Assembly (NCBI GenBank): GCA_011620585.1
Contig: WOYV01000108.1
Span: 92,246-156,245, forward strand
Length of the DNA: 64,000 nucleotides
Source: Draconibacterium sp.
Lineage (GTDB): Bacteria; Bacteroidota; Bacteroidia; Bacteroidales; Prolixibacteraceae
Direction of reading: 5' to 3'
Below the pieces are notes generated by a model that was given only the letters and a program-made list of their open reading frames with translations, did not search any database and was not told the origin of the DNA. Position 1 is the first letter of the stretch, and the number at the start of each line of letters is the position of its first letter. Both the position numbers and the translations under genes were made by a program. Below are positions 19,201 to 27,023 of this stretch, piece after piece.

Positions 19201-19558
19201 CGGGTGCTATAGTATTATCGTTACAGCTACCGATTTGGCGGGCGCCATGGTAGCCGATACTTTTGAATTATGTGTGGATAAACTGGTTGGTATTCAGAAT
19301 ATATCGGATCAATTATTTGATATAACCATGTATCCCAATCCAACAAATGCTAAGGTGAATATCGACATGATTTCGTCGGCAGGTGACATTGAAGTTATGG
19401 TAATGAATATCGCAGGGGCCGAAGTTTACCGAAAGGTATTCAAACAAAGTGAAGCGATTCGTTTTGATTTATCGGATAATGTCAGCGGAATGTACCTGGT
19501 TAGGGTAAAAACTGGCGATAAGCAAGTCGTTAAGAAGTTAATTCTGGATAAGAAGTAA
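16214..19558 (+). CDS. Secreted multidomain protein with T9SS C-terminal sorting domain
   Basis: A 1114-residue exported protein. Residues 1-19 form a signal peptide. Residues about 20-220 are an unassigned beta-rich domain; about 225-300 and 600-780 contain HYR/Ig-like repeats (DDIVQDNDPGECGAVVTY and EISPFPVSDITVELP types). Residues about 322-592 are a YWTD-type beta-propeller (repeated LIYWTNLTTGTIMSGNLDGT and LYWTIFNG units) that interrupts one Ig-like repeat. Residues about 810-1000 are cadherin-like repeats (DDVETDEDTPVSVTLTGIG, PVNDAPILVQPLPDV). The last about 77 residues (MYPNPTNAKVNI to KKLILDKK) are a type IX secretion sorting tail, so the protein is expected on the cell surface or released. 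No catalytic domain is recognised; adhesion or binding is the likely role. Confidence 0.85.
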   Translation: MKKLYLLFLMSVIAFLGFGQRIYCESDMRFYDVNEDIVKKSATIYQGNNTLSEITSSGDTVWAGVQNSPYVASQTRGYFFQAQSTFNIVAVMCAEEGNPSATMQSVEIVSFGSSVPIAYPGPGSPHTVLFSALNVASGWVDCNVELVQGNYYGIIGAKNDPGGSTMYNSYGNAQNLVIDGISTYCARLVLQSPLSAGSPASGEYMTEPSYAVIGRVHFITESGCIDDIVQDNDPGECGAVVTYDQPSAWDTATVTQIDGSSLTSGDLFPVDTTIQSYRIDYGGGDVDTCTFSVIVKDVEAPVALCKDITLELDSTGHASLSSGSGVIYFAGTFGNSVWKYDGNSVTELYHPAAYDTYGPVGVRFVKENDMLYFTGGNYSEVYSAKADGSGTPVALPNSQFGSEHHDLAIDYANGRYFFGASGVHVANLDGSGTATDLSTSFDCDEVPGIDYDPVGKKVYFSNLRYGCISSLNDDGTDYTVLFDASDGVDRPRDVAIDVANSLIYWTNLTTGTIMSGNLDGTGTPVVLYTALPVGSNIGTFGLYLSGSTLYWTIFNGNDDPYDDRIYKASADGSGTPELVVQGSFGGIRGLFVDGISINNGSSDNCGLLSLESSKTDFTYSDIGDNLVTLTVTDVHGNVSTCTSIVTVTGDVIPPTVSCRPLKVYLDRSGAYTLTGEDIAYIATGTTDDVTAFEDLDIQVTPNVFGCDSVGEVSVLVTATDEAGNIDSCETVVTVINKFEISPFPVSDITVELPEGVCETKVEYPYIGSFTPCVTFTQLEGLGPAGHFPAGATTEVWQAINTSGDTLLISFTVTVVAVGTEPTLAAIDDVETDEDTPVSVTLTGIGNGGGCDMDSVILTVSGYDNALFAEVTLNYANGDTTGTIDFIPNENQFGTSGITVEVTDGEGLVTMQSFTVTVMPVNDAPILVQPLPDVTLIAKDTVEIDISKQLGTMFDDIDDTTLTITIDFNGDTLPSWIAVSEDQYLYSLVATPLQADTGCYSIIVTATDLAGAMVADTFELCVDKLVGIQNISDQLFDITMYPNPTNAKVNIDMISSAGDIEVMVMNIAGAEVYRKVFKQSEAIRFDLSDNVSGMYLVRVKTGDKQVVKKLILDKK

Positions 19559-19576
19559 TTCGATATAGTACTTTAG

Positions 19577-19606
19577 AAGCAGGAATCGTTTGGTTCCTGC
19601 TTTTAT
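19577..19606 (+). terminator. Terminator of the T9SS-exported protein gene
   Basis: AAGCAGGAA and TTCCTGCTT form a 9-bp stem followed by T-rich sequence. Confidence 0.8.
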
Positions 19607-19639
19607 ATGCTACAAATAAAATAAACTGTTTGAAAAGAA

Positions 19640-20689
19640 TTACTCTTGCGACTCCATCACTTCACGAAGTTTTTTTACCTGTTCGTGATTGCCGAGGACA
19701 AAAAGCTGGTCGTTACGCGAAAGAATCATTTGCGGGTCGGGGTTGAAAACATAACGTGCCCCACTAACTTTTATCCCCACAATATTGGCCCCGGTAGCTT
19801 CTCGCACTTTCAATTCTCCAATCGATTTTCCTACAAAACGCTGTGATAACTTTTTACACGACACTTCTTCGAGACTCACATCACTGGTTTTTTGCAGCAA
19901 AATATATTCGATGAATTCCACCACGTCAGCCTGGTGAACAAGTTTCGCCATCCGCTGTCCGCCAATGCGTTCGGGCATAATTACATTAGTGGCGCCTGCG
20001 CGTTTTAGTTTCATTTGGCTTTCGAGTTCCGAAGCGCGGCTGATTACGGTCAGGCCAGGGTTCATGCTTCGGGCCGTGAGCACCACAAAAACATTGTCGG
20101 CATCGTTGGGGGTAGTGGCTATTAAAGCCCGGGTACGGTTTATTCCTGCCTGTTCCAATACTTCTTCGTGGGTGGCATCACCTTTAATGTATAGTATTTC
20201 AGGATTCTCGCGTAAACGGGAAATAACATTGTCGCGCTTATCCAAAATCACAAACTCCACTCCATTTTCGGCCAATTCCATGGCAGCCTGCTCGCCATTT
20301 CTGCCGTAACCAACGATAATTACGTGGTTCTTTAGTTTTTCAATTTTCTTGTCCACCCTGTACGTTTTTATGTAGTTTGCCAATTCACCATCGAAAACAA
20401 AACGAGCCATGTTTGACCCAACATAGGCCAAACTCCCCAAACTGGAAATGATGAGCCCGATGGTAAAAATTTTTCCTTCGTTGCTAAACTCGTGACCTAC
20501 CTCTTTGAATCCTACTGTTGAAATGGTTATCACGGTCATATAAATACTATCGAGTAAATTCAGGTGTTCGATATAATAATACCCGACAGTCCCAATTGTT
20601 AAGATCGAAACCAACAGTCCAACCCCTACCTGGATCGTCCGGCTCGATACTTCCTGAAATTTATTGTAATACTGCCCCGATGTACTCAT
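19640..20689 (-). CDS. Potassium channel with RCK (TrkA-N/TrkA-C) domains
   Basis: A 349-residue inner-membrane protein: two transmembrane helices flank the pore loop TVITISTVGFKEV with selectivity filter TVGF, followed by a TrkA-N Rossmann domain (VIIVGYGRNGEQAAMELAEN, about 115-235) and a TrkA-C domain (about 260-345). This is the two-helix MthK/Kch architecture, a ligand-gated K+ channel whose RCK domain senses nucleotide or ion. Its start lies 12 bases after the stop of DUF2851, so the two genes are probably one operon. Confidence 0.9.
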   Translation of the reverse strand: MSTSGQYYNKFQEVSSRTIQVGVGLLVSILTIGTVGYYYIEHLNLLDSIYMTVITISTVGFKEVGHEFSNEGKIFTIGLIISSLGSLAYVGSNMARFVFDGELANYIKTYRVDKKIEKLKNHVIIVGYGRNGEQAAMELAENGVEFVILDKRDNVISRLRENPEILYIKGDATHEEVLEQAGINRTRALIATTPNDADNVFVVLTARSMNPGLTVISRASELESQMKLKRAGATNVIMPERIGGQRMAKLVHQADVVEFIEYILLQKTSDVSLEEVSCKKLSQRFVGKSIGELKVREATGANIVGIKVSGARYVFNPDPQMILSRNDQLFVLGNHEQVKKLREVMESQE

Positions 20690-20701
20690 ATTGGTGTTTT
20701 A

Positions 20702-21994
20702 TCACGGCGAAGTTAGCAACTTCGCGCCTATGTGGCAATTTAAGCATTTTTTTGCTACGCAATAATTGTTTTTTAGCTGAAGCAACGCCTGTGTTTCAAA
20801 CGCGTTTCTGGCCTTAACGCCCAGCTCTGTCCATTTGTCAACAATCGAATTATCTTCAGCCGGCAATTGTTCGAGAAAATCGAGTGCACGGTTTTTGAGT
20901 GCATGTTTATTTTGTTTTTCTCCGTAAACAAACAAGAATGGGATAACAACATTAATGATCAGGATTTGTGCCGAAGCTTCTCCAAGTTCCTTTACATTAG
21001 TTCGCGAAGTATCTTTGTTGAAATTGTAATGAGAGTCCCAGTACGCGGAAGCTTTTACACGGAAAATCTGGAGTAGGGAATCGAGGTTGTCAGTTTCGAT
21101 CATTTTTGAAAAAAGGGTATCCGAACCGTGAATCAGTGCCGCCAGTTGAGCGATCCGAATTGTCGGAAAGTTGACCGGGCGCAAACGTAAAAATTTCCAG
21201 AGATGGCTTTCAATTGCTTTTAATTGGTATTTTTTATACAAAAACGAATATTCCTCGCGAAGCTGCAGGAAATAATCGTCGCCCAGCAATTGGTTGTTTA
21301 GCAAACCTGCATTTCCAAAAAGCAGCGCTTCAAGCTGGAACAGGTTGTTCCGATGTTTTCCTAAAATTCCGATGGGTAGCGAGCGTGCCAGCAGTTCAAA
21401 AGGCAGCGCATTTACCTTAAACCCAAACATTCGCGCCAGCATTTGGTAAAAAGTCTCGTTCCAGTCGTTGTTATTTTGATCTAACCGAGCAATAATTTCT
21501 TCAGTTTTGTTTTCAAGCCGCTCAATCATCAGGCGGTTAAAACCCAATTGCAGCAGAACCGGATCGACTTTATGAAACTGTTCCTGGCACGGAATCCATG
21601 TTTTAGCTTCAAGTAGTTGGCGGTAATTATCGGCCAGTTTTTGCGGATACTTCATCACCAAAGCCGGGATTATTTCTCCGTTGCTCCGGCTTACTTCAAC
21701 ATCCATGGTTTCCACCACATGCAGGATAACGTTGTCGTAGGCTTTATCGTGCTGATGTTGATGTTTTTGCCAATCGGAAGCTTTCTGATGAATTTCGATA
21801 TTTCCCGCCCAAATAGTGTCGCCGAGTTTGATCCGGGCATTAAAAAAATCGGGGCCCGAGTCGGTGTTGTGTTTTCCCTGATCGATGATTTCGAGCTTTT
21901 CTCCGAAATGGGTTTTTAGTTCCGTGGATTCGAACAAACGATTTTCCCAGATGTACTGTAAAAAATCTTCGGGCATATAAATTGGGGTATTCAT
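20702..21994 (-). CDS. DUF2851 family protein
   Basis: A 430-residue cytosolic protein of a family restricted largely to Bacteroidetes, recognised by the opening MPEDFLQYIWENRLF, then DQGKHNTDSGPDFFNARIKL and GNIEIHQKASDWQKHQHQHD. The middle and end are helical without known motifs. Function unknown. I chose ATG 21992-21994 (MNTPIYMPEDF); the frame stays open five codons further to a TTG at 22007-22009. It precedes the K+ channel gene by 12 bases. Confidence 0.85.
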   Translation of the reverse strand: MNTPIYMPEDFLQYIWENRLFESTELKTHFGEKLEIIDQGKHNTDSGPDFFNARIKLGDTIWAGNIEIHQKASDWQKHQHQHDKAYDNVILHVVETMDVEVSRSNGEIIPALVMKYPQKLADNYRQLLEAKTWIPCQEQFHKVDPVLLQLGFNRLMIERLENKTEEIIARLDQNNNDWNETFYQMLARMFGFKVNALPFELLARSLPIGILGKHRNNLFQLEALLFGNAGLLNNQLLGDDYFLQLREEYSFLYKKYQLKAIESHLWKFLRLRPVNFPTIRIAQLAALIHGSDTLFSKMIETDNLDSLLQIFRVKASAYWDSHYNFNKDTSRTNVKELGEASAQILIINVVIPFLFVYGEKQNKHALKNRALDFLEQLPAEDNSIVDKWTELGVKARNAFETQALLQLKNNYCVAKKCLNCHIGAKLLTSP

Positions 21995-22098
21995 ACGTTT
22001 GATTTTCAATAAAATTAAGGAAAATCAAAATAAAAACAGTCGGGAACTCAATTTTTAAATCGAAAAGTTATTCAGGAAATGAAAAATCAATAGCTCGT

Positions 22099-22629
22099 TT
22101 ACTTGCGCATTTTCTGAAAAATATCCCAAAGAACGATGCCTGCGCTCACCGAAATATTAAAGGAATGTTTGGTGCCGTATTGCGGAATTTCGATACTTCC
22201 ATCGCAGAGATTAACAACCGATTGTTTTACTCCTTTTACTTCGTTGCCAAAAACCAGGGCAATCTTTTCATTCCTGTCAGGATGAAAGTTGGGCAGCATA
22301 ATACTGTTTTCTACCTGTTCGACGGCGTAAACCTTGCCCCCTTCGGTTTGAAGTTTTTTTACCACATCTTCGGTATGTTCGAAATATTCCCAGGTTACCG
22401 ATTTCTCAGCATCTAATGCGGTCTTTCTGATTTCGTTATTCGGTGGAGTGGCCGTAATTCCGCAGAGGTAGATTTTTTCGATCAGCAGGGCATCCGAAGT
22501 GCGAAAAACCGACCCAATGTTGTTGCAACTCCTGATGTTATCGAGTACAACAATAAGCGGAGTTTTCTCCGATTCGCGGTATTCCTCCACCGAAAGGCGG
22601 TTCAGCTCAATGTTTCTAAGTTTTCGCAT
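22099..22629 (-). CDS. SpoU/TrmH-type RNA 2'-O-methyltransferase
   Basis: A 176-residue SPOUT methyltransferase. The three SpoU motifs are visible: NIGSVFRTSDA (motif 1), ALVFGNEVKGV (motif 2) and IEIPQYGTKHSFNISVSAG (motif 3, SAM-binding knot). It transfers methyl to a ribose 2'-OH of tRNA or rRNA; the exact site cannot be predicted. It lacks the N-terminal substrate-binding domain of RlmB-type enzymes. It starts 3 bases after the arginine deiminase stop and is probably translated from the same mRNA, a pairing with no obvious metabolic logic. Confidence 0.9.
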   Translation of the reverse strand: MRKLRNIELNRLSVEEYRESEKTPLIVVLDNIRSCNNIGSVFRTSDALLIEKIYLCGITATPPNNEIRKTALDAEKSVTWEYFEHTEDVVKKLQTEGGKVYAVEQVENSIMLPNFHPDRNEKIALVFGNEVKGVKQSVVNLCDGSIEIPQYGTKHSFNISVSAGIVLWDIFQKMRK

Positions 22630-22632
22630 GGC

Positions 22633-23892
22633 TTACCAACTTACTTCCGCTCTTCTTATTGGTTGTGTCATACATCGGGCGCCGCCTCCGCCGCGCGCCA
22701 GTTCAGAACCGGCAATGGTTATCACACATTTTTTGTAATCGTCGGGCGAAACGGTTCCGGCAATCACATCGTGGGCTTGCAGAACTTCGTAACCGTTTTT
22801 GTTTAGTTCGTCGATGGTGTGCATATTGCGTTTATACCCAATTACCTTCCCCGGTGCGAAAGCAAAAAAGTTGGCTCCACTATGCCACTGTTCACGTTCC
22901 TGAATCCAGGTGTCGCCTGTTCCCCCGCAATAAATCGGTTTTAAATCGATACCCAGTTTTTTGAGTGCCATCGGGATATTCGGATGCTCTTCAATCTTGT
23001 TTACTTTTCCGTTTTCAATCTCAAGGTGGATCGTCCGGAAACGGCTCATCCCAAAAATTACCGGGGGATAAACCATACATTCGTTGGTATTCAGAAAAGT
23101 AAAGACCATGTCGAGATGGATAAATGATTCGGGCGAAGCCGGAAGTTCCTGCACGATGATATGGTGTTTTTCTTTTTTGATTTGTTTGATGTTTTCGATA
23201 ATAAAATCGATTCCCTGCGTGCTGGTACGTATTCCGGTACCGATCACAAAAACATCTTCGCGTGCAATCTGCACATCGCCACCTTCAATGGTGGCAAGTT
23301 TGTCGCGGATGATTCGGTTTGCAGGCTTTCCCGGGTTTAAAACACGTGTTTCCAATTCGGGATGAAAGTGGTAGATGTAATCCATAAGCAGCGACTCGCG
23401 TTCGCGAACCGGATTGGCCATCCTTCCTACCAGCATGTGTTCGTTCATGGCCATTCCCGAATCGCGGGTAAAAAACAGGTTGTGCAACGGACGCAGCCAG
23501 TACCGTTCGTTGCTTAGGTAATTGGTTAGGTTGTTTTTTTCAAGAACAATGCCTTCAACTAAAAGCTTACTGAGGTCGGTTGCCGCTGTGTTTAACAGTG
23601 TTTTACTCATTTCAATATTCTCAACCAGGCATATCTCGTTCAGCATTTGTTGCTTAACTTCGTTATTTTCCAGGATATTGGTAAGAAGGTCCTTTACCTC
23701 GAGAACCCGGGTAACTTTATTTAGCACTCCTTTTAGCTGAGCGAATTCGGCAGATGCCACCGACAGGTTCAGAATGTCGCTGTATAATGCACGTTCGGCA
23801 TTTTCAGGAGTCATGTTTTCCACTTCCGAGCCCGGCGAGTGAATAATTACTCCCTCCAGTTTTCCAATTTCAGAATGGACACAAGTCTTCAT
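22633..23892 (-). CDS. arcA: Arginine deiminase
   Basis: Amidinohydrolase that converts arginine to citrulline and ammonia. The 419 residues show the guanidino-modifying fold: FTRDSGMAM near residue 150, the EGGDV motif, the HLDMVF His/Asp pair, and the nucleophile Cys407 in GGGGARCMTQPI near the end. Neither ornithine carbamoyltransferase nor carbamate kinase is adjacent, so the complete ADI energy pathway is not shown here. The promoter candidate lies in a dyad at 23929-23949. It heads a two-gene unit with the SpoU methylase. Confidence 0.92.
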   Translation of the reverse strand: MKTCVHSEIGKLEGVIIHSPGSEVENMTPENAERALYSDILNLSVASAEFAQLKGVLNKVTRVLEVKDLLTNILENNEVKQQMLNEICLVENIEMSKTLLNTAATDLSKLLVEGIVLEKNNLTNYLSNERYWLRPLHNLFFTRDSGMAMNEHMLVGRMANPVRERESLLMDYIYHFHPELETRVLNPGKPANRIIRDKLATIEGGDVQIAREDVFVIGTGIRTSTQGIDFIIENIKQIKKEKHHIIVQELPASPESFIHLDMVFTFLNTNECMVYPPVIFGMSRFRTIHLEIENGKVNKIEEHPNIPMALKKLGIDLKPIYCGGTGDTWIQEREQWHSGANFFAFAPGKVIGYKRNMHTIDELNKNGYEVLQAHDVIAGTVSPDDYKKCVITIAGSELARGGGGARCMTQPIRRAEVSW

Positions 23893-23928
23893 CTTTAATT
23901 TTTTTGATGTTTTTTTGTCTTGAACAGC

Positions 23929-23949
23929 TTCAAAGATATAAACTTTGAA
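23929..23949 (-). promoter_or_regulatory. arcA promoter with overlapping dyad
   Basis: On the minus strand TATCTTTG (23931-23938) matches the -7 box. It lies inside an inverted repeat TTCAAAG-N7-CTTTGAA (arms 23929-23935 and 23943-23949), which could be a repressor or activator site. The -33 box is not obvious. Confidence 0.45.
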
Positions 23950-24008
23950 TCGGCTATAATGGATAAAACAATTAAACGTTTTACATTTATGTTATTAAAA
24001 ATATTCGG

Positions 24009-24593
24009 GTGAGAAGAGGATTTGTCATAGTATTTTTCCTGTTTTTTTGGATTGTAGTACAGGCGCAGGAACACGATTCGACCGGGATAAACATGGGAAT
24101 TGTGCAGAATGGCGACACTTTGATTTTCAAAAATCTCAAAGAAGTGGTGGTATTTCCCGAACGTGTTTTTAAGAACAAACGTCAGTACAGACGTTATACC
24201 CGTTATATCCTGAAAGTGAAAAAAGTGTATCCGCTGGCCGTGGAAGCACGTAATTTGCTGGCCGAATACGAACCCCGCTACAATGCCCTGGAAAACGACC
24301 GGGATAAACACAAACTGATGAAAGACCTGGAAAAGGAACTTCTGGACAAACACAAGGAAGAACTTAAAAAGTGGTCGATTTCGGATGGACGGATTCTGCT
24401 AAAACTGATTAACCGCGAAACAGAACGGACACCGTACACTTTAATTAAGGATTTTAGGGGAGGTTTTAGCGCCACTTTCTGGCAGGGCATAGCCAAACTT
24501 TTTAAAAACGATTTGAAAGCCGAATACGACCCCGACGATGAAGACCAAATGTTGGAAGAAATAGTAGTGTTGATCGAATTAGGTTATTTGTAA
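24009..24593 (+). CDS. DUF4294 domain protein, exported
   Basis: A 194-residue Bacteroidetes-specific protein of DUF4294: a signal peptide (MRRGFVIVFFLFFWIVVQAQ) is followed by the family core RQYRRYTRYILKVKKVYPLA and LIKDFRGGFSATFWQGIAKL. Function unknown; expected in the periplasm. The start is GTG at 24009; the only upstream ATG (23989) opens a 7-codon frame whose TGA overlaps this GTG. The stop overlaps the next start (TAATG), so thpR is coupled to it. Confidence 0.85.
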   Translation: MRRGFVIVFFLFFWIVVQAQEHDSTGINMGIVQNGDTLIFKNLKEVVVFPERVFKNKRQYRRYTRYILKVKKVYPLAVEARNLLAEYEPRYNALENDRDKHKLMKDLEKELLDKHKEELKKWSISDGRILLKLINRETERTPYTLIKDFRGGFSATFWQGIAKLFKNDLKAEYDPDDEDQMLEEIVVLIELGYL

Positions 24594-25159
24594 TGGAAAA
24601 CAACATCCGAATATTTATTGCAATAAAAATCAATCCCGAACAAAAATTGAAAGCTCAATTCGATGAGTTCAAACTGCTATTTAAGGATGAACGAATCAAC
24701 TGGGTGCAGGAAGATAATTTTCATCTTACGCTTCGTTTTATTGGAAATACAAATGCGGGGCAGGTTCGCGTCTTATGTGATAAACTCGTGGAGCTTGCCA
24801 AACAAATCAATCCTTTTGATTTTCAGATTTTGGGTGCCGGTTATTTTGGAACTAAAGACAACCCCCGGGTGTTATTTGTAAACACCAGGGTTCCTGACGA
24901 AATGAAACAACTTGCAAATGACGTAGAAAAGGCGGTAGTTTCGCTTGGGTTTCGCGGGGAGTTAAAACCATTCAGGCCACACCTCACACTTGGAAGAATT
25001 AAGCATCTCGAAAACCGGTCCCGATTTATCCGGGTACTTGATGAAATGCCGCAACAACATTATCAGTCGGTCCATGTTTCCGAATTTATTTTGTACCAGG
25101 GCATTCTTCGCCCCGAAGGACCTGTTTATCAACCCATAAAAACTTTTGTATTAGTATGA
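24593..25159 (+). CDS. thpR: RNA 2',3'-cyclic phosphodiesterase
   Basis: A 188-residue 2H-phosphoesterase (LigT/ThpR family). The two catalytic HxTL motifs are FHLTLRFIG and PHLTLGRIK. The family hydrolyses 2',3'-cyclic phosphates on RNA ends in the cytosol. It overlaps the upstream DUF4294 stop by one base and its own stop overlaps (ATGA) the start of the broken ABM gene, so the three frames form one coupled operon. Confidence 0.92.
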   Translation: MENNIRIFIAIKINPEQKLKAQFDEFKLLFKDERINWVQEDNFHLTLRFIGNTNAGQVRVLCDKLVELAKQINPFDFQILGAGYFGTKDNPRVLFVNTRVPDEMKQLANDVEKAVVSLGFRGELKPFRPHLTLGRIKHLENRSRFIRVLDEMPQQHYQSVHVSEFILYQGILRPEGPVYQPIKTFVLV

Positions 25160-25473
25160 TCGCAAAAACAACTCAACCACCATATTACGCTGTGATTTTT
25201 ACTTAAGTCAGGACTCCGGTCGATGAGGGTTATGCCGAAATGGCTTACAAAATGGAAGAACTCGCACAAAAACAACCCGGTTTTTTAGGACTGGAAAGTG
25301 AGCGTAACGAGATCGGAATCACGGTTTCGTATTGGGAATCACTGGATGCAGTAAAAGCATGGAAGAACAACCTCGATCACAGAGAGGCGCAATTGCTTGG
25401 AAGAAAGAAATGGTACAAATCATACAAGGTGCGAATTGCCAAAGTGGAATGGGAGTATGACTTTGAACTTTGA
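25156..25473 (+). pseudogene. ABM-family (antibiotic biosynthesis monooxygenase) protein broken by one in-frame stop
   Basis: Starting at ATG 25156, overlapping the thpR stop as ATGA, the frame reads a normal family N-terminus (MIAKTTQPPYYAVIFT), meets TAA at 25204-25206, and continues in the same frame as VRTPVDEGYAEMAYKMEEL and then QPGFLGLESERNEIGITVSY to a stop at 25471-25473. Without the TAA it would be a 105-residue ABM ferredoxin-like barrel of full length. Relatives have Ser at this position, so a single TCA to TAA change explains it. A product could restart at ATG 25240 (77 residues) but would lack the first beta strand. The stop codon lies in a 7-bp tandem repeat. Confidence 0.8.
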
Positions 25474-25509
25474 ACTTTGAACTCTGAACTCTGAACTCTG
25501 AACTCTGAA
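25461..25509. repeat. Seven-copy 7-bp tandem repeat
   Basis: Three CTTTGAA units are followed by four CTCTGAA units without interruption. The array covers the C-terminus and stop of the ABM frame and ends exactly at the stop codon (25510-25512) of the convergent sugar transferase. A change in copy number shifts frame, but only beyond both stops or in the last four ABM codons. Confidence 0.95.
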
Positions 25510-26928
25510 CTATTTTCCATTCCCTTTAATACTCACCATTACGGTGTAAATCAGGATTTTAAAATCGATGTAAAGCGAAATGTTTTTAAGGTACATCATG
25601 TCGTACGGGAGGCGTTCGAGCATTTCATCCACATTCGAGGCATAACCGTATTTTACCTGCCCCCACGAAGTGATACCGGGGCGGAGTTTATGAAGGTGGG
25701 TGTAATGAGGCGCCCGTTTAACAATCTGTTCAATAAAATACTGGCGTTCGGGGCGCGGCCCAACCAGCGACATTTCACCAATCAAGACGTTATAGAACTG
25801 TGGAATTTCGTCGAGATGGGTTTTTCGCAGGAAACGTCCGATTTTTGTTACGCGCCCGTCGTTGTCCGACGACAGTTCTGGTGTACCGTTTTCGGCATCT
25901 TTTACCATGCTCCGAAGTTTTACAATCCTGAACAACTTTCCGTAACGTCCTACACGTTCCTGCCAATAAAAAACAGGCCCGTGCGAAGTGGTTTTAATGA
26001 TAATTGCCAGCACAATAAATACAGGTAAAAACAGGATCATCGCAACAATCGAAAACAGTACGTCGAGCAAACGTTTGGTATTTTCCTGCCAGGCGGACAT
26101 TAACCCGTTGCTGATTTTAATCAGTGGGCTTCCGTAGATCGTATTCACCTTCACCGAACCTGACAGAAAATCATACAAATCGGGAATCCCCCAAATTGTA
26201 ACCTGCCGATTCTCGATTATCGTGAGTAGGCTACTTGCTTTTTGATGTTCGTTTGATTCCAGGGCAAGGATCACTTCTTCAATTTCCTGTTCATCCAAAA
26301 TATTTAAGATATCGCTGACGCTTCCTAATTGTGGAAGAAAATTACCAAGCGAACTATCGCTGGCTTCGTCAATAGGAACATACCCCACAAATTTATTACC
26401 GGCAGGACGCTGCTGGCTTGTCATTTCCTGGTAGAGTTTCACTGCTTTCTCGTTGCTCCCCACAATCAGAGTGTTAAATCCGATTTTGCGTTTGTGGATT
26501 TTATGAATGGTTTGTGTCGTCAGGATCAGTCTGAAAAAATAGGTAAGAGAGAAATGAGCCGTAAAAAGCACTATGGCCGATTGATAGTAGTTTTTGTACG
26601 ATCCAATCCAGTCGTCGAGGATGAAGAGGAAGAAGATGACTACCAAACCCGCCAGCGAAGTAAAAAAGGTTTGCCCCAATTCGAGCAGTCGCGAACGACG
26701 GAAAATATTCCGGTAAAACCCTGTGATGTAATAAAACATAATCCAGAAGAGAGGAATGAAAACCAGTGCGAGGTAAAATTTGGGAGTAAATTCAAAAGGA
26801 ACGTTCCAGCCATTAAAATGCTGTGGTTCGATTACTTCTTTCCGGTAAACATAAAATATCGTCCAGGCCAGGGCAGCTGCTAAAAGATCAAGCGATAAAT
26901 ATTTGATTACCTGCCACTTTTTATTCAT
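25510..26928 (-). CDS. Polyprenyl-phosphate sugar phosphotransferase (WcaJ/WbaP-like)
   Basis: A 472-residue inner-membrane enzyme that attaches a sugar 1-phosphate to undecaprenyl phosphate, starting an exopolysaccharide or O-antigen repeat. The N-terminal part has four to five transmembrane helices, then a CoA-binding-like Rossmann domain (FNTLIVGSNEKAVKLYQEM). From about residue 285 comes the bacterial sugar transferase domain with its membrane helix and the motifs KLRSMVKDAENG, KIGRFLRKTHLDEIPQFYNV, and GEMSLVGPRPERQYF. It stands apart from a polysaccharide gene cluster. Confidence 0.92.
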   Translation of the reverse strand: MNKKWQVIKYLSLDLLAAALAWTIFYVYRKEVIEPQHFNGWNVPFEFTPKFYLALVFIPLFWIMFYYITGFYRNIFRRSRLLELGQTFFTSLAGLVVIFFLFILDDWIGSYKNYYQSAIVLFTAHFSLTYFFRLILTTQTIHKIHKRKIGFNTLIVGSNEKAVKLYQEMTSQQRPAGNKFVGYVPIDEASDSSLGNFLPQLGSVSDILNILDEQEIEEVILALESNEHQKASSLLTIIENRQVTIWGIPDLYDFLSGSVKVNTIYGSPLIKISNGLMSAWQENTKRLLDVLFSIVAMILFLPVFIVLAIIIKTTSHGPVFYWQERVGRYGKLFRIVKLRSMVKDAENGTPELSSDNDGRVTKIGRFLRKTHLDEIPQFYNVLIGEMSLVGPRPERQYFIEQIVKRAPHYTHLHKLRPGITSWGQVKYGYASNVDEMLERLPYDMMYLKNISLYIDFKILIYTVMVSIKGNGK

Positions 26929-27000
26929 TCTTTCGGATTATGTCAGGTTCTGTTTCGAGCAATTCTGCTGTAAAACGAATGTCCTGCATTTTTATTGCCG

Positions 27001-27008
27001 CAAAAGTA
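27001..27008 (-). promoter_or_regulatory. -7 box of the sugar transferase gene
   Basis: TACTTTTG on the minus strand matches TAnnTTTG exactly and would give a leader of about 65 nt. No clear -33 TTG. Confidence 0.45.
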
Positions 27009-27023
27009 GGCTTTTGTATGGTT

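Noticed and set aside
25461-25509. Tandem heptamers as a CRISPR array
   Set aside because: Units are 7 bp and contiguous, without spacers or cas genes.
26329-26883. 184-residue frame antisense to the sugar transferase
   Set aside because: Shadow frame without family likeness.
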